Counted from the first letter of the stretch, positions 1 through 9,713 are shown. The stretch: 64,000 nt of DNA from JAPPFW01 sp965200835 (GCA_965200835.1 OZ241390.1:1922001-1986000), one strand, 5' to 3'. The notes: generated by a model from the letters alone, not told the origin. Numbers and translations are program-made.

Positions 1-828
1 AGCGCCGCCACCTGAGATCCACATCGGCTCGATGTCGACCCCGGCATCCTCCAGCGCCACCAGCGCCCCGGTCACGTGCTGATCGGCGTTGGACAGCAAC
101 ACCTCGAACTCGGGATGAGCCTGCAGCAGGTCCTGCATGGTGGTTAGGGATGCGTCCTGGGAGTACTGGCCCTCACCAACCGCCAGGATCTCGATGTTGT
201 CATGCTGGTTGAGCACTCCCTCGAATCCCTGGAGCCGCAGATTGTCGAAGGGGAACTGGAGCTGGCCCATGATGATGATCACCCGGCAAGGATCGATGTC
301 TACACAGAAGTCGACCACCAGATTGGCCGCCGCCTGAGCACCAACCGTGACGGAACCGGCGACGGTGATCATTCCCTCCAGCTGTGGTTCGATGGTCTCC
401 AGGTCGGGACCGATCGGGAACAAAGCAGTGGCGGTGGGGCCGGAAGCCAGGGCCTGTTCAGCGGCGGGCGCGATCCCTACCGGATCGTTGGGAACTATCA
501 CATAGCCGTCGAAGCGACCCGATGCCACCACATCCTCGATCTGGTTGAACTGGTGCTCCGCGTTGAACTCCCCGTCGAACATCTCGGTCTCGACGTTGCC
601 GGCCTCCGCAGCCGCTCTTTGCACGCCTTCATAGATGCTCTGGTTGTAGCTGTTCTGGCTCGACGAAGCGAAGAAGGCGACCCGTAGGGGTGCCGCCTCG
701 GCTTCGGTGGTCGCGGGTGCCGCAGTAGTGGCGGGCGCAGCGGTAGTAGTCGTCTCCGCTTCTTCACCACCACAAGCAGAGACTATGAGTATGAACACCA
801 GGAATAGAAGTGACGATCCTCTTCGCAT
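1..828 (-). CDS. Sugar ABC transporter substrate-binding lipoprotein (partial)
   Basis: The first 276 residues are present and the 3' end runs off the left edge. The start ATG (826-828) is preceded by AGGAGG at 837-842, eight bases away. The N-terminus is a lipoprotein signal ending in a V-S-A-C lipobox with Cys19. A Thr/Ala-rich linker follows, then a periplasmic-binding fold of the ribose/xylose type (Peripla_BP_4), with the opening strand APLRVAFFASS and a later region on queued ligand-domain helices. Such proteins bind a sugar outside the membrane and deliver it to a permease. The partner genes must lie to the left. Family call is by overall pattern; the ligand is unknown. Confidence 0.8.
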   Translation of the reverse strand, partial: MRRGSSLLFLVFILIVSACGGEEAETTTTAAPATTAAPATTEAEAAPLRVAFFASSSQNSYNQSIYEGVQRAAAEAGNVETEMFDGEFNAEHQFNQIEDVVASGRFDGYVIVPNDPVGIAPAAEQALASGPTATALFPIGPDLETIEPQLEGMITVAGSVTVGAQAAANLVVDFCVDIDPCRVIIIMGQLQFPFDNLRLQGFEGVLNQHDNIEILAVGEGQYSQDASLTTMQDLLQAHPEFEVLLSNADQHVTGALVALEDAGVDIEPMWISGGGA

Positions 829-905
829 CGGTTGGTCCTCCTTTGGATCAGGTCCGCGGCGACCGCCCCCTCGATCAAAGGGGGGACTCCGCTATGGATC
901 CAACG

Positions 906-911
906 ATTATA
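906..911 (-). promoter_or_regulatory. Candidate -10 box (TATAAT) for the binding-protein gene
   Basis: A perfect TATAAT is read on the minus strand 78 bases upstream of the ATG at 828. No convincing -35 element sits 16-18 bases further up. It also lies only about 30 bases past the SLH tail of the upstream surface gene, so it would give the transporter gene its own promoter. Confidence 0.4.
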
Positions 912-992
912 GAGATCAGGGAGGGTGGTCGGGGAGTGGTCAGGAAGCTAGGTCGAGGGCGGTTGCTAGGAAGGTGGCCATCTGTGCCCTAG

Positions 993-3900
993 TCACGTGA
1001 TCGTGGGGACAGAACAGCGGTTCTGTGCTGTGGCATCTGCGGTGATGCCCGCGTGGGCGATGGCTTCGATGTTGGCTTCATGGACGCTGCCGTCATCGTC
1101 GACAAAGCGGCCACCCACCGTGAGCGTCACCGAAGCAATATCCGACCAGGCACCTCGGTCGGCCGAGTTGATCGCCCTCACCCTCACCTCATATAGGGTG
1201 CCGACCACCAGCGGATCACCACCATAGCGGTCGACCGACAGGGAACGCCTCGTGGCAGAAGTTGTCGAAGCCTGGTTCCAGCCCGCCGAATCGCTCGGAC
1301 GCCAAGCCACCACATAGCCCGAGATTGCTGCACCGCCGGTGCTGGTCGGCGCGTCCCAAGACACAGTGATCTCACCTGCTCCCGCCACCAAAGTCACCCC
1401 ACCAGGCGCCCCCGGCACACTGGCGGAAACCCCACCACCACCTCCGGTGAAGCCTCCGCCTCCCCCTCCGGTCGAGGGTGGTGGCGCAGGCGCCCTGGGC
1501 CTCGCGCTCTTGGTATTGGACCAGTTGCCGCTTCCGGCGGAGTTGGTGGCCCGAACCTGGACCTCATAGGTACTGCCGTTGCGCAAGCCGGTGATGATCG
1601 TGGTGCGCTGCGTACCGATGTGATCCCAATCGTCCCAACCCGAAGCTCCCGACTCGCGATATCGCACGTCATAGTCGGAGATGTCAGCTCCGTCACTCGC
1701 AGGACTCGACCACGACGCCGTTATCCGCCCATTGCCCGCCGACAGCGACACCACCGGTCTCCCCGGCGCGGTAGCCGACGGGTTCGGCGTCGCCGACGCC
1801 ACAGGTGACCACGCGCCGTTGCCAACCGAGTTCTTGGCCCGGACCTGAACGTCATAGCCACTGCCGTTGGTCAAGCCGGTGAGTGTCGCCGTGAGGCCCG
1901 GCACATCGCCTGCACAGATGCCATAAGAACTGTCCGGCTGCGCGGAAAGCTTGCATCGCACGTCATAACCGGAGATGGGTTGACCCCCGTTGGTCGCCGG
2001 CACTCCCCACACCGCGACGATTTGGGTATCACCAGCGGTCAACGCCAGATCGATCGGCGCACCCGGCACCGTCCCCGACGGGATCGGTGTGGCTGACACG
2101 GTGGCTGACCAGTCACCGTCACCTAACGAGTTGGTCGCCCGCACCTCGACGTCATATGAACTGCCGTTAGTCACCCCCTCACCCGCAGATACCGACGGCA
2201 CACCCGGCGCACCCGGCACACCCGGAGCTATGCCGCCCGGCGTGGCCGACTTCGCCTGCGACCAGGGGCTGTCGCCGTAGGAGTTTCGGGCCTGCACCCG
2301 CACCTCATAAGTCGTGTGGTTCGCCAGACCGGTGAGCTCATAGCTGGTGTCGGGAGGCGGCGGGCCCATCAAGATGGCCTGCGTAATCCACGCTACGGGG
2401 GGATCGGCCTGCACCCGGTAGTCGACCTTGTAGCGGGTGATCTCAGAACCGTGGTTCGCGGGCACGGTCCAGGACACGTCGATCTTCGCGTCACCGGCGA
2501 CCAGGGTCACCACCGGTGCCGACGGCGCGCCGACCGCCGCTATCGCACACCCTGACCAGTCGCCCCAGCCGTGGGAGTTGCGCGCCCGAACCTGATACTC
2601 ATAAGACGTGCCGTTCGTCAGACCGGTGACCGTCTCGGTCAACACGCCGGCTGCGAGGTTCCGCCGCACCCAATCGGCGGGGTTCGACGGCGCGCACGTC
2701 GAGGCCTCGCCCGAGGCCAACGCCCGATACCTGCTACGCAACAGATTCACCGTAGAGCCGTTGTCGTTGGGCGCAGGCCACGTCGCGGTGAACTGACTGT
2801 CGCCCGGCGTCAAGGTCACGACCGGACGGCCGGGCATCGGCAGCGGCGTCGCTGCCTGCCAATCCGACCACAAACCCCAACCGATTGCGTTACGAGCCCG
2901 CAACGCCACCTCGTAGGGCGTGCTATTCGTCAGCCCGTCGATCGTGTAACTCCGCAACCACGACCCCAGATTGCGGCGGGTATCGGAAGTCTCCCCGGCA
3001 ACCCGGAACTTCACCCGCTGCAACGTCACCGGCGAACCACCATCGTTCACCGTCCACGAAACCGAAATCGACCCGTTACCCGGCGTCAGAGCGAATACAG
3101 GCACCCCTGGCTCCGTGGCCGTACCCGGGGTTCCCTCGACGATCGCTGAGTAGTCGCTGTCGCCCTCGGCGTTCGTGGCGTGTACCCGAACCTCATAGGT
3201 CGTGTCGTTTGTGAGGTTCTGGATCACATAGGACGTGTTCGCGCCCTGATCTGGTACGTCGGTCCAGGTTGGGGCTGGGGTTGTTTTCTCCCGGTACTCG
3301 ATGTCATAGTCGGTGATCGCGCTACCGCCGTCGTCGGCTACTGACCACGTGGCTGTGAGCTGCTGGTCGCCTGCTGTCACGCTCAGCGACGGTGCGTCGG
3401 GAACGGTCACCGGGGTTTCGGACTCCGTAGCGGTCCAGTCACCGTCGCCTACTGAGTTCGTGGCTCGCACCTGCACGTCGTACGAAGTGCCGTTCGTGAG
3501 ACCGGTGATGGTGTACTCGGTGGGTAGCGAGATCGTCTCGCCGCCGTTGTCCACCGACCACGACGCCGTGAGCTGTCCATCCGCTGCCGCGAGGCTGAGC
3601 GTCGGTTTGCCCGGTTTCGTCGTCGTCGGCGTCGCCGTCACGGTGTCCGAGGGTGCCCCGATGCCATGCGTGTTCTCCGCTCGGACGAAGACTTCGTAGG
3701 TCGTGCCGTTGGTCAGGCTGCTGAGCGTCACCGTCGTCACCGGGGGCGTGCCGGTGACGGACGTTGTGACCCAGCTCCCGCCGGTCGGCCGATATACCAC
3801 GACGTACTCGGTGATGGTGCCCCCGTTGTCGCTCGTCGGCGCCGTCCAGTTCGCGACAATGTGCAGGTTGCCCGCGGTCAGCGTCAGGCCGGTCGGCGCC

Positions 3901-4496
3901 AGCGGCACGCCCGCCCTGACCTGACGCGTCGATGACCAGGGGCTCTCGCCGCGGCCGCTCTGGGCGCGCACTCGAATCTCGTACAACGTCCCGTTGGTCA
4001 GACCGGAGACGTCCCGGGTCAATGCCGTCTCCAGCGTCGACGAATCGCTCGGATCGTCGTTAACGTCAGTCGTGTCCGGGGTCCACGGATTCCAGTACGA
4101 GGAAGTGGAAGAGCGGTGATCCACGTCGTAGTCGATGACTGCGTCCCCGTTGTTGCTCGTCGGGGCTGCCCAGGTCACCGTGGCCTGTCCATCGCCTGGC
4201 GTGGGGAGATTTATCACTGGCGCGACCGGCGCGCCGGCGATCTGGGAGACTACCTCCGACCATCTGCTGTCGCCCTGGCTGTTCGTCGCCTTGACGCGCA
4301 CCTCATACTCGGTCGGCGGCGTCAAACCGGTGATCGTCCGGGTCACATCCGTGTTCGTCGTGGTATGCGGGATCCACTCCGCCGTCTCGGTAGTCGGATC
4401 GCGGTACACCAGTGTGTAACCCGTGATCGTGTCGCCATTGTCGGTTGGCGCGGTCCACGTCGCCGTGATCTGCGTGCCGCCGGGCGTCAGGGACAC
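993..4496 (-). CDS. FN3 segment D of the giant surface protein, with broken SLH end
   Basis: This 1,167-codon frame holds about twelve FN3 modules. Its first Met is internal and owes its place to the amber codon at 4566. Two modules are shortened in frame: one near 2150-2260 lacks most of its N-terminal strands, and one near 3480-3560 lacks a central strand. A Pro/Gly-rich linker (APPPSTGGGGGG and similar) near 1420-1500 precedes the last FN3. The C-terminus enters an SLH motif (GRFVDDDGSVHEANIEAIA) and then slips out of frame near 1020. The rest of that motif, FCPHDHVTRAQMATFLATAL, is in another frame and ends with TGA at 940-942. Confidence 0.7.
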   Translation of the reverse strand: MSLTPGGTQITATWTAPTDNGDTITGYTLVYRDPTTETAEWIPHTTTNTDVTRTITGLTPPTEYEVRVKATNSQGDSRWSEVVSQIAGAPVAPVINLPTPGDGQATVTWAAPTSNNGDAVIDYDVDHRSSTSSYWNPWTPDTTDVNDDPSDSSTLETALTRDVSGLTNGTLYEIRVRAQSGRGESPWSSTRQVRAGVPLAPTGLTLTAGNLHIVANWTAPTSDNGGTITEYVVVYRPTGGSWVTTSVTGTPPVTTVTLSSLTNGTTYEVFVRAENTHGIGAPSDTVTATPTTTKPGKPTLSLAAADGQLTASWSVDNGGETISLPTEYTITGLTNGTSYDVQVRATNSVGDGDWTATESETPVTVPDAPSLSVTAGDQQLTATWSVADDGGSAITDYDIEYREKTTPAPTWTDVPDQGANTSYVIQNLTNDTTYEVRVHATNAEGDSDYSAIVEGTPGTATEPGVPVFALTPGNGSISVSWTVNDGGSPVTLQRVKFRVAGETSDTRRNLGSWLRSYTIDGLTNSTPYEVALRARNAIGWGLWSDWQAATPLPMPGRPVVTLTPGDSQFTATWPAPNDNGSTVNLLRSRYRALASGEASTCAPSNPADWVRRNLAAGVLTETVTGLTNGTSYEYQVRARNSHGWGDWSGCAIAAVGAPSAPVVTLVAGDAKIDVSWTVPANHGSEITRYKVDYRVQADPPVAWITQAILMGPPPPDTSYELTGLANHTTYEVRVQARNSYGDSPWSQAKSATPGGIAPGVPGAPGVPSVSAGEGVTNGSSYDVEVRATNSLGDGDWSATVSATPIPSGTVPGAPIDLALTAGDTQIVAVWGVPATNGGQPISGYDVRCKLSAQPDSSYGICAGDVPGLTATLTGLTNGSGYDVQVRAKNSVGNGAWSPVASATPNPSATAPGRPVVSLSAGNGRITASWSSPASDGADISDYDVRYRESGASGWDDWDHIGTQRTTIITGLRNGSTYEVQVRATNSAGSGNWSNTKSARPRAPAPPPSTGGGGGGFTGGGGGVSASVPGAPGGVTLVAGAGEITVSWDAPTSTGGAAISGYVVAWRPSDSAGWNQASTTSATRRSLSVDRYGGDPLVVGTLYEVRVRAINSADRGAWSDIASVTLTVGGRFVDDDGSVHEANIEAIAHAGITADATAQNRCSVPTIT

Positions 4497-4565
4497 AACC
4501 GGCGCGTGCGGCGCTCCCGCCGTGAACGAGATCGGATCCGACCAGGCTCCAGCGCCTCTCGAGTT

Positions 4566-5600
4566 CTAGGCGCGCACTTGAAATTCGTAAGTGTGGCCAG
4601 GCATCAACACGCTGATGAAGGCCTGAGTCGCGACCGAATCGTGCGCATGATCGGTCCACCCACTCGGCGGATCGGTGAGCTCACGATACTGCACGTCGTA
4701 TCCAGTGACGTCAGCTCCGTTGCCGTCTGGGACAGTCCAACGGATCTGCGCAAAGGTCGCGCCTGGCCACAAGGATTCGAACACTGGTGCTTGCGGAGCG
4801 CCGGTGACTGCGGAGGCCTCGTTCGACCAGTCGCTGGTGCCGACGGAATTGACGGCGCGGACGCGGAAGGTATACGTAACGCCCGCATTTGCATTGGTTT
4901 GCGTGTAGGACAGGACCGTGCCAATGTTGGATGGCGCCGACCATGCGCCGCTGCCTTCCTTGTGCGAATACTCGTATCGCGTGATGTCCGCACCGTTGTT
5001 GTTCGGTGCAGCCCAGTTCACCACGATTGGCCAGTTGCCCCCACTCTGTGCGCCTGCCGTGGCGCGGATGACGGGCGCATCCGGCTTGGTCGCCGTGCTC
5101 ACCTCATCGCTCGCCGTCGTACCCTGCGGGTTAGTCGCGCGAATCTCAAATTTGTACGCCAGGCCGCTCGTCAGGCCCGTCACCAGATGGGAGCGTGTGC
5201 CCGGCTTGGTCGAGATTGAATCCCAGTCCACCACCTTCGGCGGCGTGGCCGAATCGGTGTACTTCAACTCCCAATTCGTGATCGTGCGGTCGTCCACCGG
5301 CAGCGTCCAGGTCAGCATCACCGTCGTCCCGGTGATGCTGACCACCGTCAGCACCGGCTTGCCGGGTGCCGCTGCCGATGTGGTGAACAGCTTGACGGTG
5401 TACTCATCGTCGTCCTCGGCGCAGTTGTTCGTGTCGTCGTCGTTCGCGAAGGGCGAGGGGGTCCACGGGATCTTGTACCAGTCGAGATTATCGGCCTCCC
5501 AGTGGCCTTCCAGAGCTTCCTCGGTCGTGGTCGACGATTCGATGACTCTGAGCTTCGCCGTGTTCTCCAGGTCGCCGGTGCCGTGGGGGCAACCTCTCAT
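4566..5600 (-). CDS. FN3 segment C of the giant surface protein
   Basis: This 344-codon frame begins inside the second copy of the unnamed beta-module, then carries three FN3 modules. It ends at TAG (4566-4568), directly after the Y-E-F-Q-V-R-A strand of an FN3 module. The module continues in the same frame as N-S-R-G-A-G-A-W-S, so the TAG is a nonsense codon inside a domain, not a natural end. The next open segment uses the same frame. Confidence 0.65.
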   Translation of the reverse strand: MRGCPHGTGDLENTAKLRVIESSTTTEEALEGHWEADNLDWYKIPWTPSPFANDDDTNNCAEDDDEYTVKLFTTSAAAPGKPVLTVVSITGTTVMLTWTLPVDDRTITNWELKYTDSATPPKVVDWDSISTKPGTRSHLVTGLTSGLAYKFEIRATNPQGTTASDEVSTATKPDAPVIRATAGAQSGGNWPIVVNWAAPNNNGADITRYEYSHKEGSGAWSAPSNIGTVLSYTQTNANAGVTYTFRVRAVNSVGTSDWSNEASAVTGAPQAPVFESLWPGATFAQIRWTVPDGNGADVTGYDVQYRELTDPPSGWTDHAHDSVATQAFISVLMPGHTYEFQVRA

Positions 5601-8600
5601 CGCTCAGTTCCAGCACCACGTTGTTGCCCCACCAGAACAGCTGCGAGACGGTGTAGGTCGTACCGCTGTGCGTGAACGTCGCCGGATCGATGCAGCCAGC
5701 GTTCCCCTGCTTGTAACCCGCCTGGCCGCCGGCAAAGCCGGCTGCCGTCAGCGTCGCCGACCAGTGCTCTGTCTCCCCCGAGGACGGCGGCGCTGTCGGG
5801 GTTGCCGAATCCGTGCCCGTCGCCGCGCCGACGGCGGTGCCGGCTACGGCGCGCACCTTGAACGTGTACGTCGTGCCGTTCGTTAGACTCGTCAGTGTGA
5901 AACTGCGCTTGGTGCCGCCGCCGGGTATCTCGACCCAGTCGTCCGTCGTGTCGCTGCTGTCCGACTTTACGTCGTACTCCCAGCGCGTGATGGTCTCGTC
6001 GTGCGGGGCGGACCAGTTCAGCGTGGCTTCCGTGTTGGCGCCCAGCGCGTTGAAGCCGGTCGGCGCGGCCAGCGGGTCTGCCACCGTCACGGTGTAGGTC
6101 GCCAGGGCGGTTGTGCCGGAGCCATCGTAGAGGTTGATGGTGGTCTCGCCCTTGGCGCAGCCCAGCAGCGTGATCGCATCGTCGTTGCGCTTGCCGGTGA
6201 TCGACTCGTTCGCCGTGCCCGGACATGAGCCGTCGAGGGATACCGTTCCGCCGCCGGAGGCGTTGGCGGCCACGATGCGAACGCCGGCGCCGCTGGTTGG
6301 CAGGTTCGTGCCCACCGTTACGCCATCCGGCGCACCCGCAGTCGTCAAGGTAAACGTGTCGGGTATGTCGGCGCTGCTCAATTGCAACACCGCGCGGGAT
6401 GGGATGATCACCGACTTCCAGAACGACCACTCGCCGTTATCATGCGTCCGCGCGCGCACCCGCACCTCATACTCCGTGCCCGGGACCCTTCTGGCGGCGG
6501 CCAGTACCACCTCGTCATCAAGCCCCTGCGGGTTGGGGGCGCCAGGATTGTTTGCGCCTCGCGTCACCTGCGTTGGATTACCTGTAGCGCCCACCTCTCG
6601 ATACTGCACGTGATAAATCTGGACCTCGCCGGTGGTCGCGATGTCTTCGGGCTTCTCGGCAGACACTTCGAGGCGGTTCCAGTGCGCCGTCACCGTGAAG
6701 TTCTGCGGCGGCGACGAGGTGCCCCTGGCGGCGCTCTCGATGCTGGGCCACCAGTCGGTATTGAAGCCGGTCTTGTTGCCCGCCTGCAACTGGATGTTGT
6801 AAGTGACACCGTTTTTCAGCACAACATCCCGACGCGCCGAGTCCTTGCCGAGCCGATAGAAATGGCTCTCGTCGCCGTCAAAGTAGATGTCGTCCTTGAT
6901 CCAAGGCGAGTTGGGCGGCGACGCCAGCCGATAGCGCAACCGGTAACGCTCCACCGTCGCGGTGCCGCCCTTGGTCAGACTGGTATCGCTGATGCTGTCG
7001 GGCCACTCCAGCCGGATCTCGGCGTCCAGGTTGCTACTCGCGGTGTATTGGGTATTGGCGGTGAACCGCCCCGGCAGCGTCTCCGTGTCGGTGACCTGCG
7101 TGATGGTCGCCGTGAACGACTGCCCGTCGTAGCCCCCGCCTCTTGCACTGTGGGTGACCGTCACGTCGGCCGTGCGGTCGGCGCCGTAGGCGCCGCGCAC
7201 CATCGCCGACTGGGGCGTGCTCCAGTTCGACGGCGTGAAGACCAGCGACGGTGTCTCCACCGTGGCGCCTTCGGTGGCTCTTATTTCGACCGTGACGGGT
7301 GCATAGGGTTGTGTTTTGAGGGAGATGGTGTAGGCATTGGAGCTGCCCTGGCCGGTGATGAGACTGCCCTCATCGATCGTGATGTCCGCCGGGTTGCCGG
7401 TGCCCCCGACCAGCGTCAGGTTGTGGACTAGATTGCCGGAGGTCAGCGGCGGGTTGACCACGGCCATCACCGAGTCCGTGTAGTTGCCGTTGCCCTTGGC
7501 GTTGGCCGCGCGGACCCGCACTTCCCACTCCTCGCCGTTGGCCGGGTTGACGGCGCCCACCGGAGTGATTTCGTAGGTTGTGGATGTCAGCCCGGTCTGG
7601 CTGTTCCAACTGCTAGCTCCGACCTCGCGGAAGCGCAGCTCGTAGGAGGTGATGTCCAACCCACCGTCGTTCGCCGGCTCCGTCCACGATGCGGTGATTT
7701 TCTGATTCGCCGGCGCCAGCGTCAGGTTGCGCGGCTTCGACGGGACTATCGAGTCGGAAGCCGGACTGGCTTCCACGCTCTCCGAGAAGGAGCCGCTGCC
7801 GTTGGTGTTGGTGGCACCGACGCGCACTACGTAGGCCGTGTCGTTCGTCAGACCGGTGATCGTCGCTGTCGTTCCCGTGCCGGTATGCGTCCATTGCGAC
7901 CAGTCATTGGTGGTCTTCACGCGGTATTGGATGTTGTAACCGGTGATGGCGGAGCCGTTGCCCGAAGGCACGGTCCACGACAGGTCGAGCTTGACGTTGC
8001 CCGGGGTGACCGTCAGCACCGGCGCGTCCGGTCTCAGACCGCCGGACGTCTCCTCCTGCGTGTCCGACCAGTCGCTCCAGCCCACCGCGTTCTGCGCGCG
8101 AACCTGGACTTCGTAGGTCGTGCCGTCGGTCAGGCCGGTGATGGTGTGCGGCGAGGCGGTAACGCTGGTGGCCGTCGTCGGCCACGTGCCGCCATCCGCG
8201 CGGTGGCGCACCTCGTAGCCGGTGATACCGAGCCCACCGAGCGCCACTTCGTAGGTACTGCCGCTGGTGAAGGGACTGTCGACGCTGTCGGTTTCGTAAC
8301 GGTTAGTGTTCCCGCCCATCCACTTCAAGCGGTACCAGGTGGTATCGACTCGCAGCCGCAGGCGACTGTATTCGCCGTGCACGTCCGTGGATAGCACTGG
8401 CTGGGTGCTGCCAGGGTTGATCAAGATCGCGTTGTGAGATGGGGAGTGGGTGACGGCAACCAGAGTGTAGGTCGTGCCGTCATAGGTGAAGTCATCGTCC
8501 AGCACGCTGCCAAACGAGGCAGACCAACCGGTCCAGCCGGCTAGCTCTCCCGCCGTCAGCGACGTCGACCAGATTGGGCCCAGGGCATCGTTCTTCGGAG

Positions 8601-9213
8601 TGCCGTCGGTCGCCACGGTCCAGTCGGCCTCGAGGCTTGTGCTTGAGGCCTTCGACAGTGTCAGCGCCGGTTTGGCGGGCACGTCGAGGGTGATTACCGC
8701 GGCGGCGGCCCAGACGCCGTCGTGGTCAGGGTTCGAGGCGCGCACCTCCACGACGTAGCCGGTGCCGTCGGCGAGGCCGGTGATCGTGTAGCTCCGCTCG
8801 GCGGGCGGCCGGTCCTCGATCGTCGTCCACGAGATCGTGTCCGTCAGGCGGTACCGAATGTCGTAGTTGTCGATGGCGACACCCCCCGTGTTGTTTGCGG
8901 GTTCGGACCAGTTGACCGTGATCTCACGGATGCCTCCGACCGCGGAGATAGGGGGTCCGACTGGCTGTCCCGCAGTCGGGGTCACTGTGGCCGACGCCGT
9001 CCAGTTTCCTGAGCAGCGACTGTTGATGGCGCGCACCTGCACCTCGTACTCCGTGCCGACGACGACGGTATCGCCCCGGATTGTGGCGAGCGTCGCCGTG
9101 CCCCGGTGCGGCCAGTCGATCCAGGCCGCCGCCGGAGAAGCGCCGTTCTCGCGGTAGCGCACATCGTAATCCACGACCTCGGCGCCTTCGGACTCGGCCG
9201 CGGTCCAGCTCAC
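5488..9213 (-). CDS. FN3 segment B of the giant surface protein (central part)
   Basis: This 1,241-codon frame starts at a GTG inside an FN3 module, so its start is an artefact of the upstream frameshift. It contains about nine FN3 modules, recognisable by repeated Y-x-V-x-V-R-A strands and W near each N-terminus. It also has a Calx-beta-like stretch around residues 600-700 and two copies of a module with F-x-Y-x-G-T-x-Y-T. The last ~35 codons are out of frame: similarity breaks at the five-base run 5585-5589 and resumes in the next segment. Removing one base there joins the two. The whole segment would be extracellular. Confidence 0.65.
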   Translation of the reverse strand: MSWTAAESEGAEVVDYDVRYRENGASPAAAWIDWPHRGTATLATIRGDTVVVGTEYEVQVRAINSRCSGNWTASATVTPTAGQPVGPPISAVGGIREITVNWSEPANNTGGVAIDNYDIRYRLTDTISWTTIEDRPPAERSYTITGLADGTGYVVEVRASNPDHDGVWAAAAVITLDVPAKPALTLSKASSTSLEADWTVATDGTPKNDALGPIWSTSLTAGELAGWTGWSASFGSVLDDDFTYDGTTYTLVAVTHSPSHNAILINPGSTQPVLSTDVHGEYSRLRLRVDTTWYRLKWMGGNTNRYETDSVDSPFTSGSTYEVALGGLGITGYEVRHRADGGTWPTTATSVTASPHTITGLTDGTTYEVQVRAQNAVGWSDWSDTQEETSGGLRPDAPVLTVTPGNVKLDLSWTVPSGNGSAITGYNIQYRVKTTNDWSQWTHTGTGTTATITGLTNDTAYVVRVGATNTNGSGSFSESVEASPASDSIVPSKPRNLTLAPANQKITASWTEPANDGGLDITSYELRFREVGASSWNSQTGLTSTTYEITPVGAVNPANGEEWEVRVRAANAKGNGNYTDSVMAVVNPPLTSGNLVHNLTLVGGTGNPADITIDEGSLITGQGSSNAYTISLKTQPYAPVTVEIRATEGATVETPSLVFTPSNWSTPQSAMVRGAYGADRTADVTVTHSARGGGYDGQSFTATITQVTDTETLPGRFTANTQYTASSNLDAEIRLEWPDSISDTSLTKGGTATVERYRLRYRLASPPNSPWIKDDIYFDGDESHFYRLGKDSARRDVVLKNGVTYNIQLQAGNKTGFNTDWWPSIESAARGTSSPPQNFTVTAHWNRLEVSAEKPEDIATTGEVQIYHVQYREVGATGNPTQVTRGANNPGAPNPQGLDDEVVLAAARRVPGTEYEVRVRARTHDNGEWSFWKSVIIPSRAVLQLSSADIPDTFTLTTAGAPDGVTVGTNLPTSGAGVRIVAANASGGGTVSLDGSCPGTANESITGKRNDDAITLLGCAKGETTINLYDGSGTTALATYTVTVADPLAAPTGFNALGANTEATLNWSAPHDETITRWEYDVKSDSSDTTDDWVEIPGGGTKRSFTLTSLTNGTTYTFKVRAVAGTAVGAATGTDSATPTAPPSSGETEHWSATLTAAGFAGGQAGYKQGNAGCIDPATFTHSGTTYTVSQLFWWGNNVVLELSDERLPPRHRRPGEHGEAQSHRIVDHDRGSSGRPLGGR

Positions 9214-9713
9214 GAAGATCCGCGGACCCTCTGCAGTGGGGCCGACCTCGACATCAGGCCCCCCGGCACCGTCGGCAACCAGACGACGACGGACTCGACA
9301 GTGGACCAGGCGCCGTCGCCGGCCGAGTTCTCGGCGCGCACCTGGACGTCGTACTTCGAGCCATTGGTCAGCCCTTTGATCGTGAACGTCGTCGCCGTGC
9401 CGTCGTAGTTGGCATCTGTGTAGCTCGACGCTGAGGACAGCTTGTACTGCACGTCGTAGTCCGTGATCGTGCCGGACGGCGCGGTCCAGCTCACCTCGAT
9501 CTCGGTGCTGTTCGACGTCAGCGTGACGCTCGTAGGCGCATCAGGCACCGACTGCGCCAGGGGCGTCCTCCGCCAGGAGGGCCAGCGCCACCAAGGCCAA
9601 CACCGCCAGCGCCGCAGCAGCCCTCGCTGCCTTGCGAGCCCCGCCTGCCGCGAGCGCCCGGCGCTGCAGGCGCTGCCCGGCTGCACCCTCGGCGCAAACC
9701 AGCGATCGGGCAC
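9210..9713 (-). CDS. FN3 segment A of the giant surface protein (first module)
   Basis: The meaningful part is the last ~115 codons, which hold one FN3 module beginning PDAPTSVTLTSN and ending in the typical YDVQVRAENSAGDGAWS strand. The Trp/Arg-rich N-terminal third of this open frame is not a believable signal peptide; the real signal lies in another frame (see the leader entry). After VPGG the frame runs into non-FN3 sequence and stops, while FN3 similarity continues in the frame of the next segment. The switch maps to the six-base run 9259-9264, where one extra base would restore reading. Confidence 0.6.
   Translation of the reverse strand: MPDRWFAPRVQPGSACSAGRSRQAGLARQRGLLRRWRCWPWWRWPSWRRTPLAQSVPDAPTSVTLTSNSTEIEVSWTAPSGTITDYDVQYKLSSASSYTDANYDGTATTFTIKGLTNGSKYDVQVRAENSAGDGAWSTVESVVVWLPTVPGGLMSRSAPLQRVRGSS

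Larger units (their letters stand above)
1150..9530 (-). repeat. Array of about 25 FN3 modules
   Basis: Modules of 80-100 codons recur through the giant gene. Shared marks are a P-x-x-P-x-(V/L) opening, a W in strand B, I-T-x-Y-(D/E)-V-(R/Q)-Y, a T-G-L-T-N-G-T turn and Y-E-V-x-V-R-A-x-N. Neighbouring copies are similar at the DNA level, especially around the T-G-L-T-N-G-T turn, giving many sites for recombination. Module shortening inside the array fits that. Confidence 0.75.

Noticed and set aside
6382..7431. Long open frame (349 codons) on the plus strand across the giant FN3 gene
   Set aside because: It is antisense to FN3 modules in their real frame, rich in Arg, Gly and Pro, and has no motif or ribosome site. 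High GC makes such frames common.
1150..9530. Regular short repeats in the FN3 array considered as CRISPR
   Set aside because: Repeat unit is 250-300 bases and codes for FN3 modules; no short direct repeats with unique spacers.
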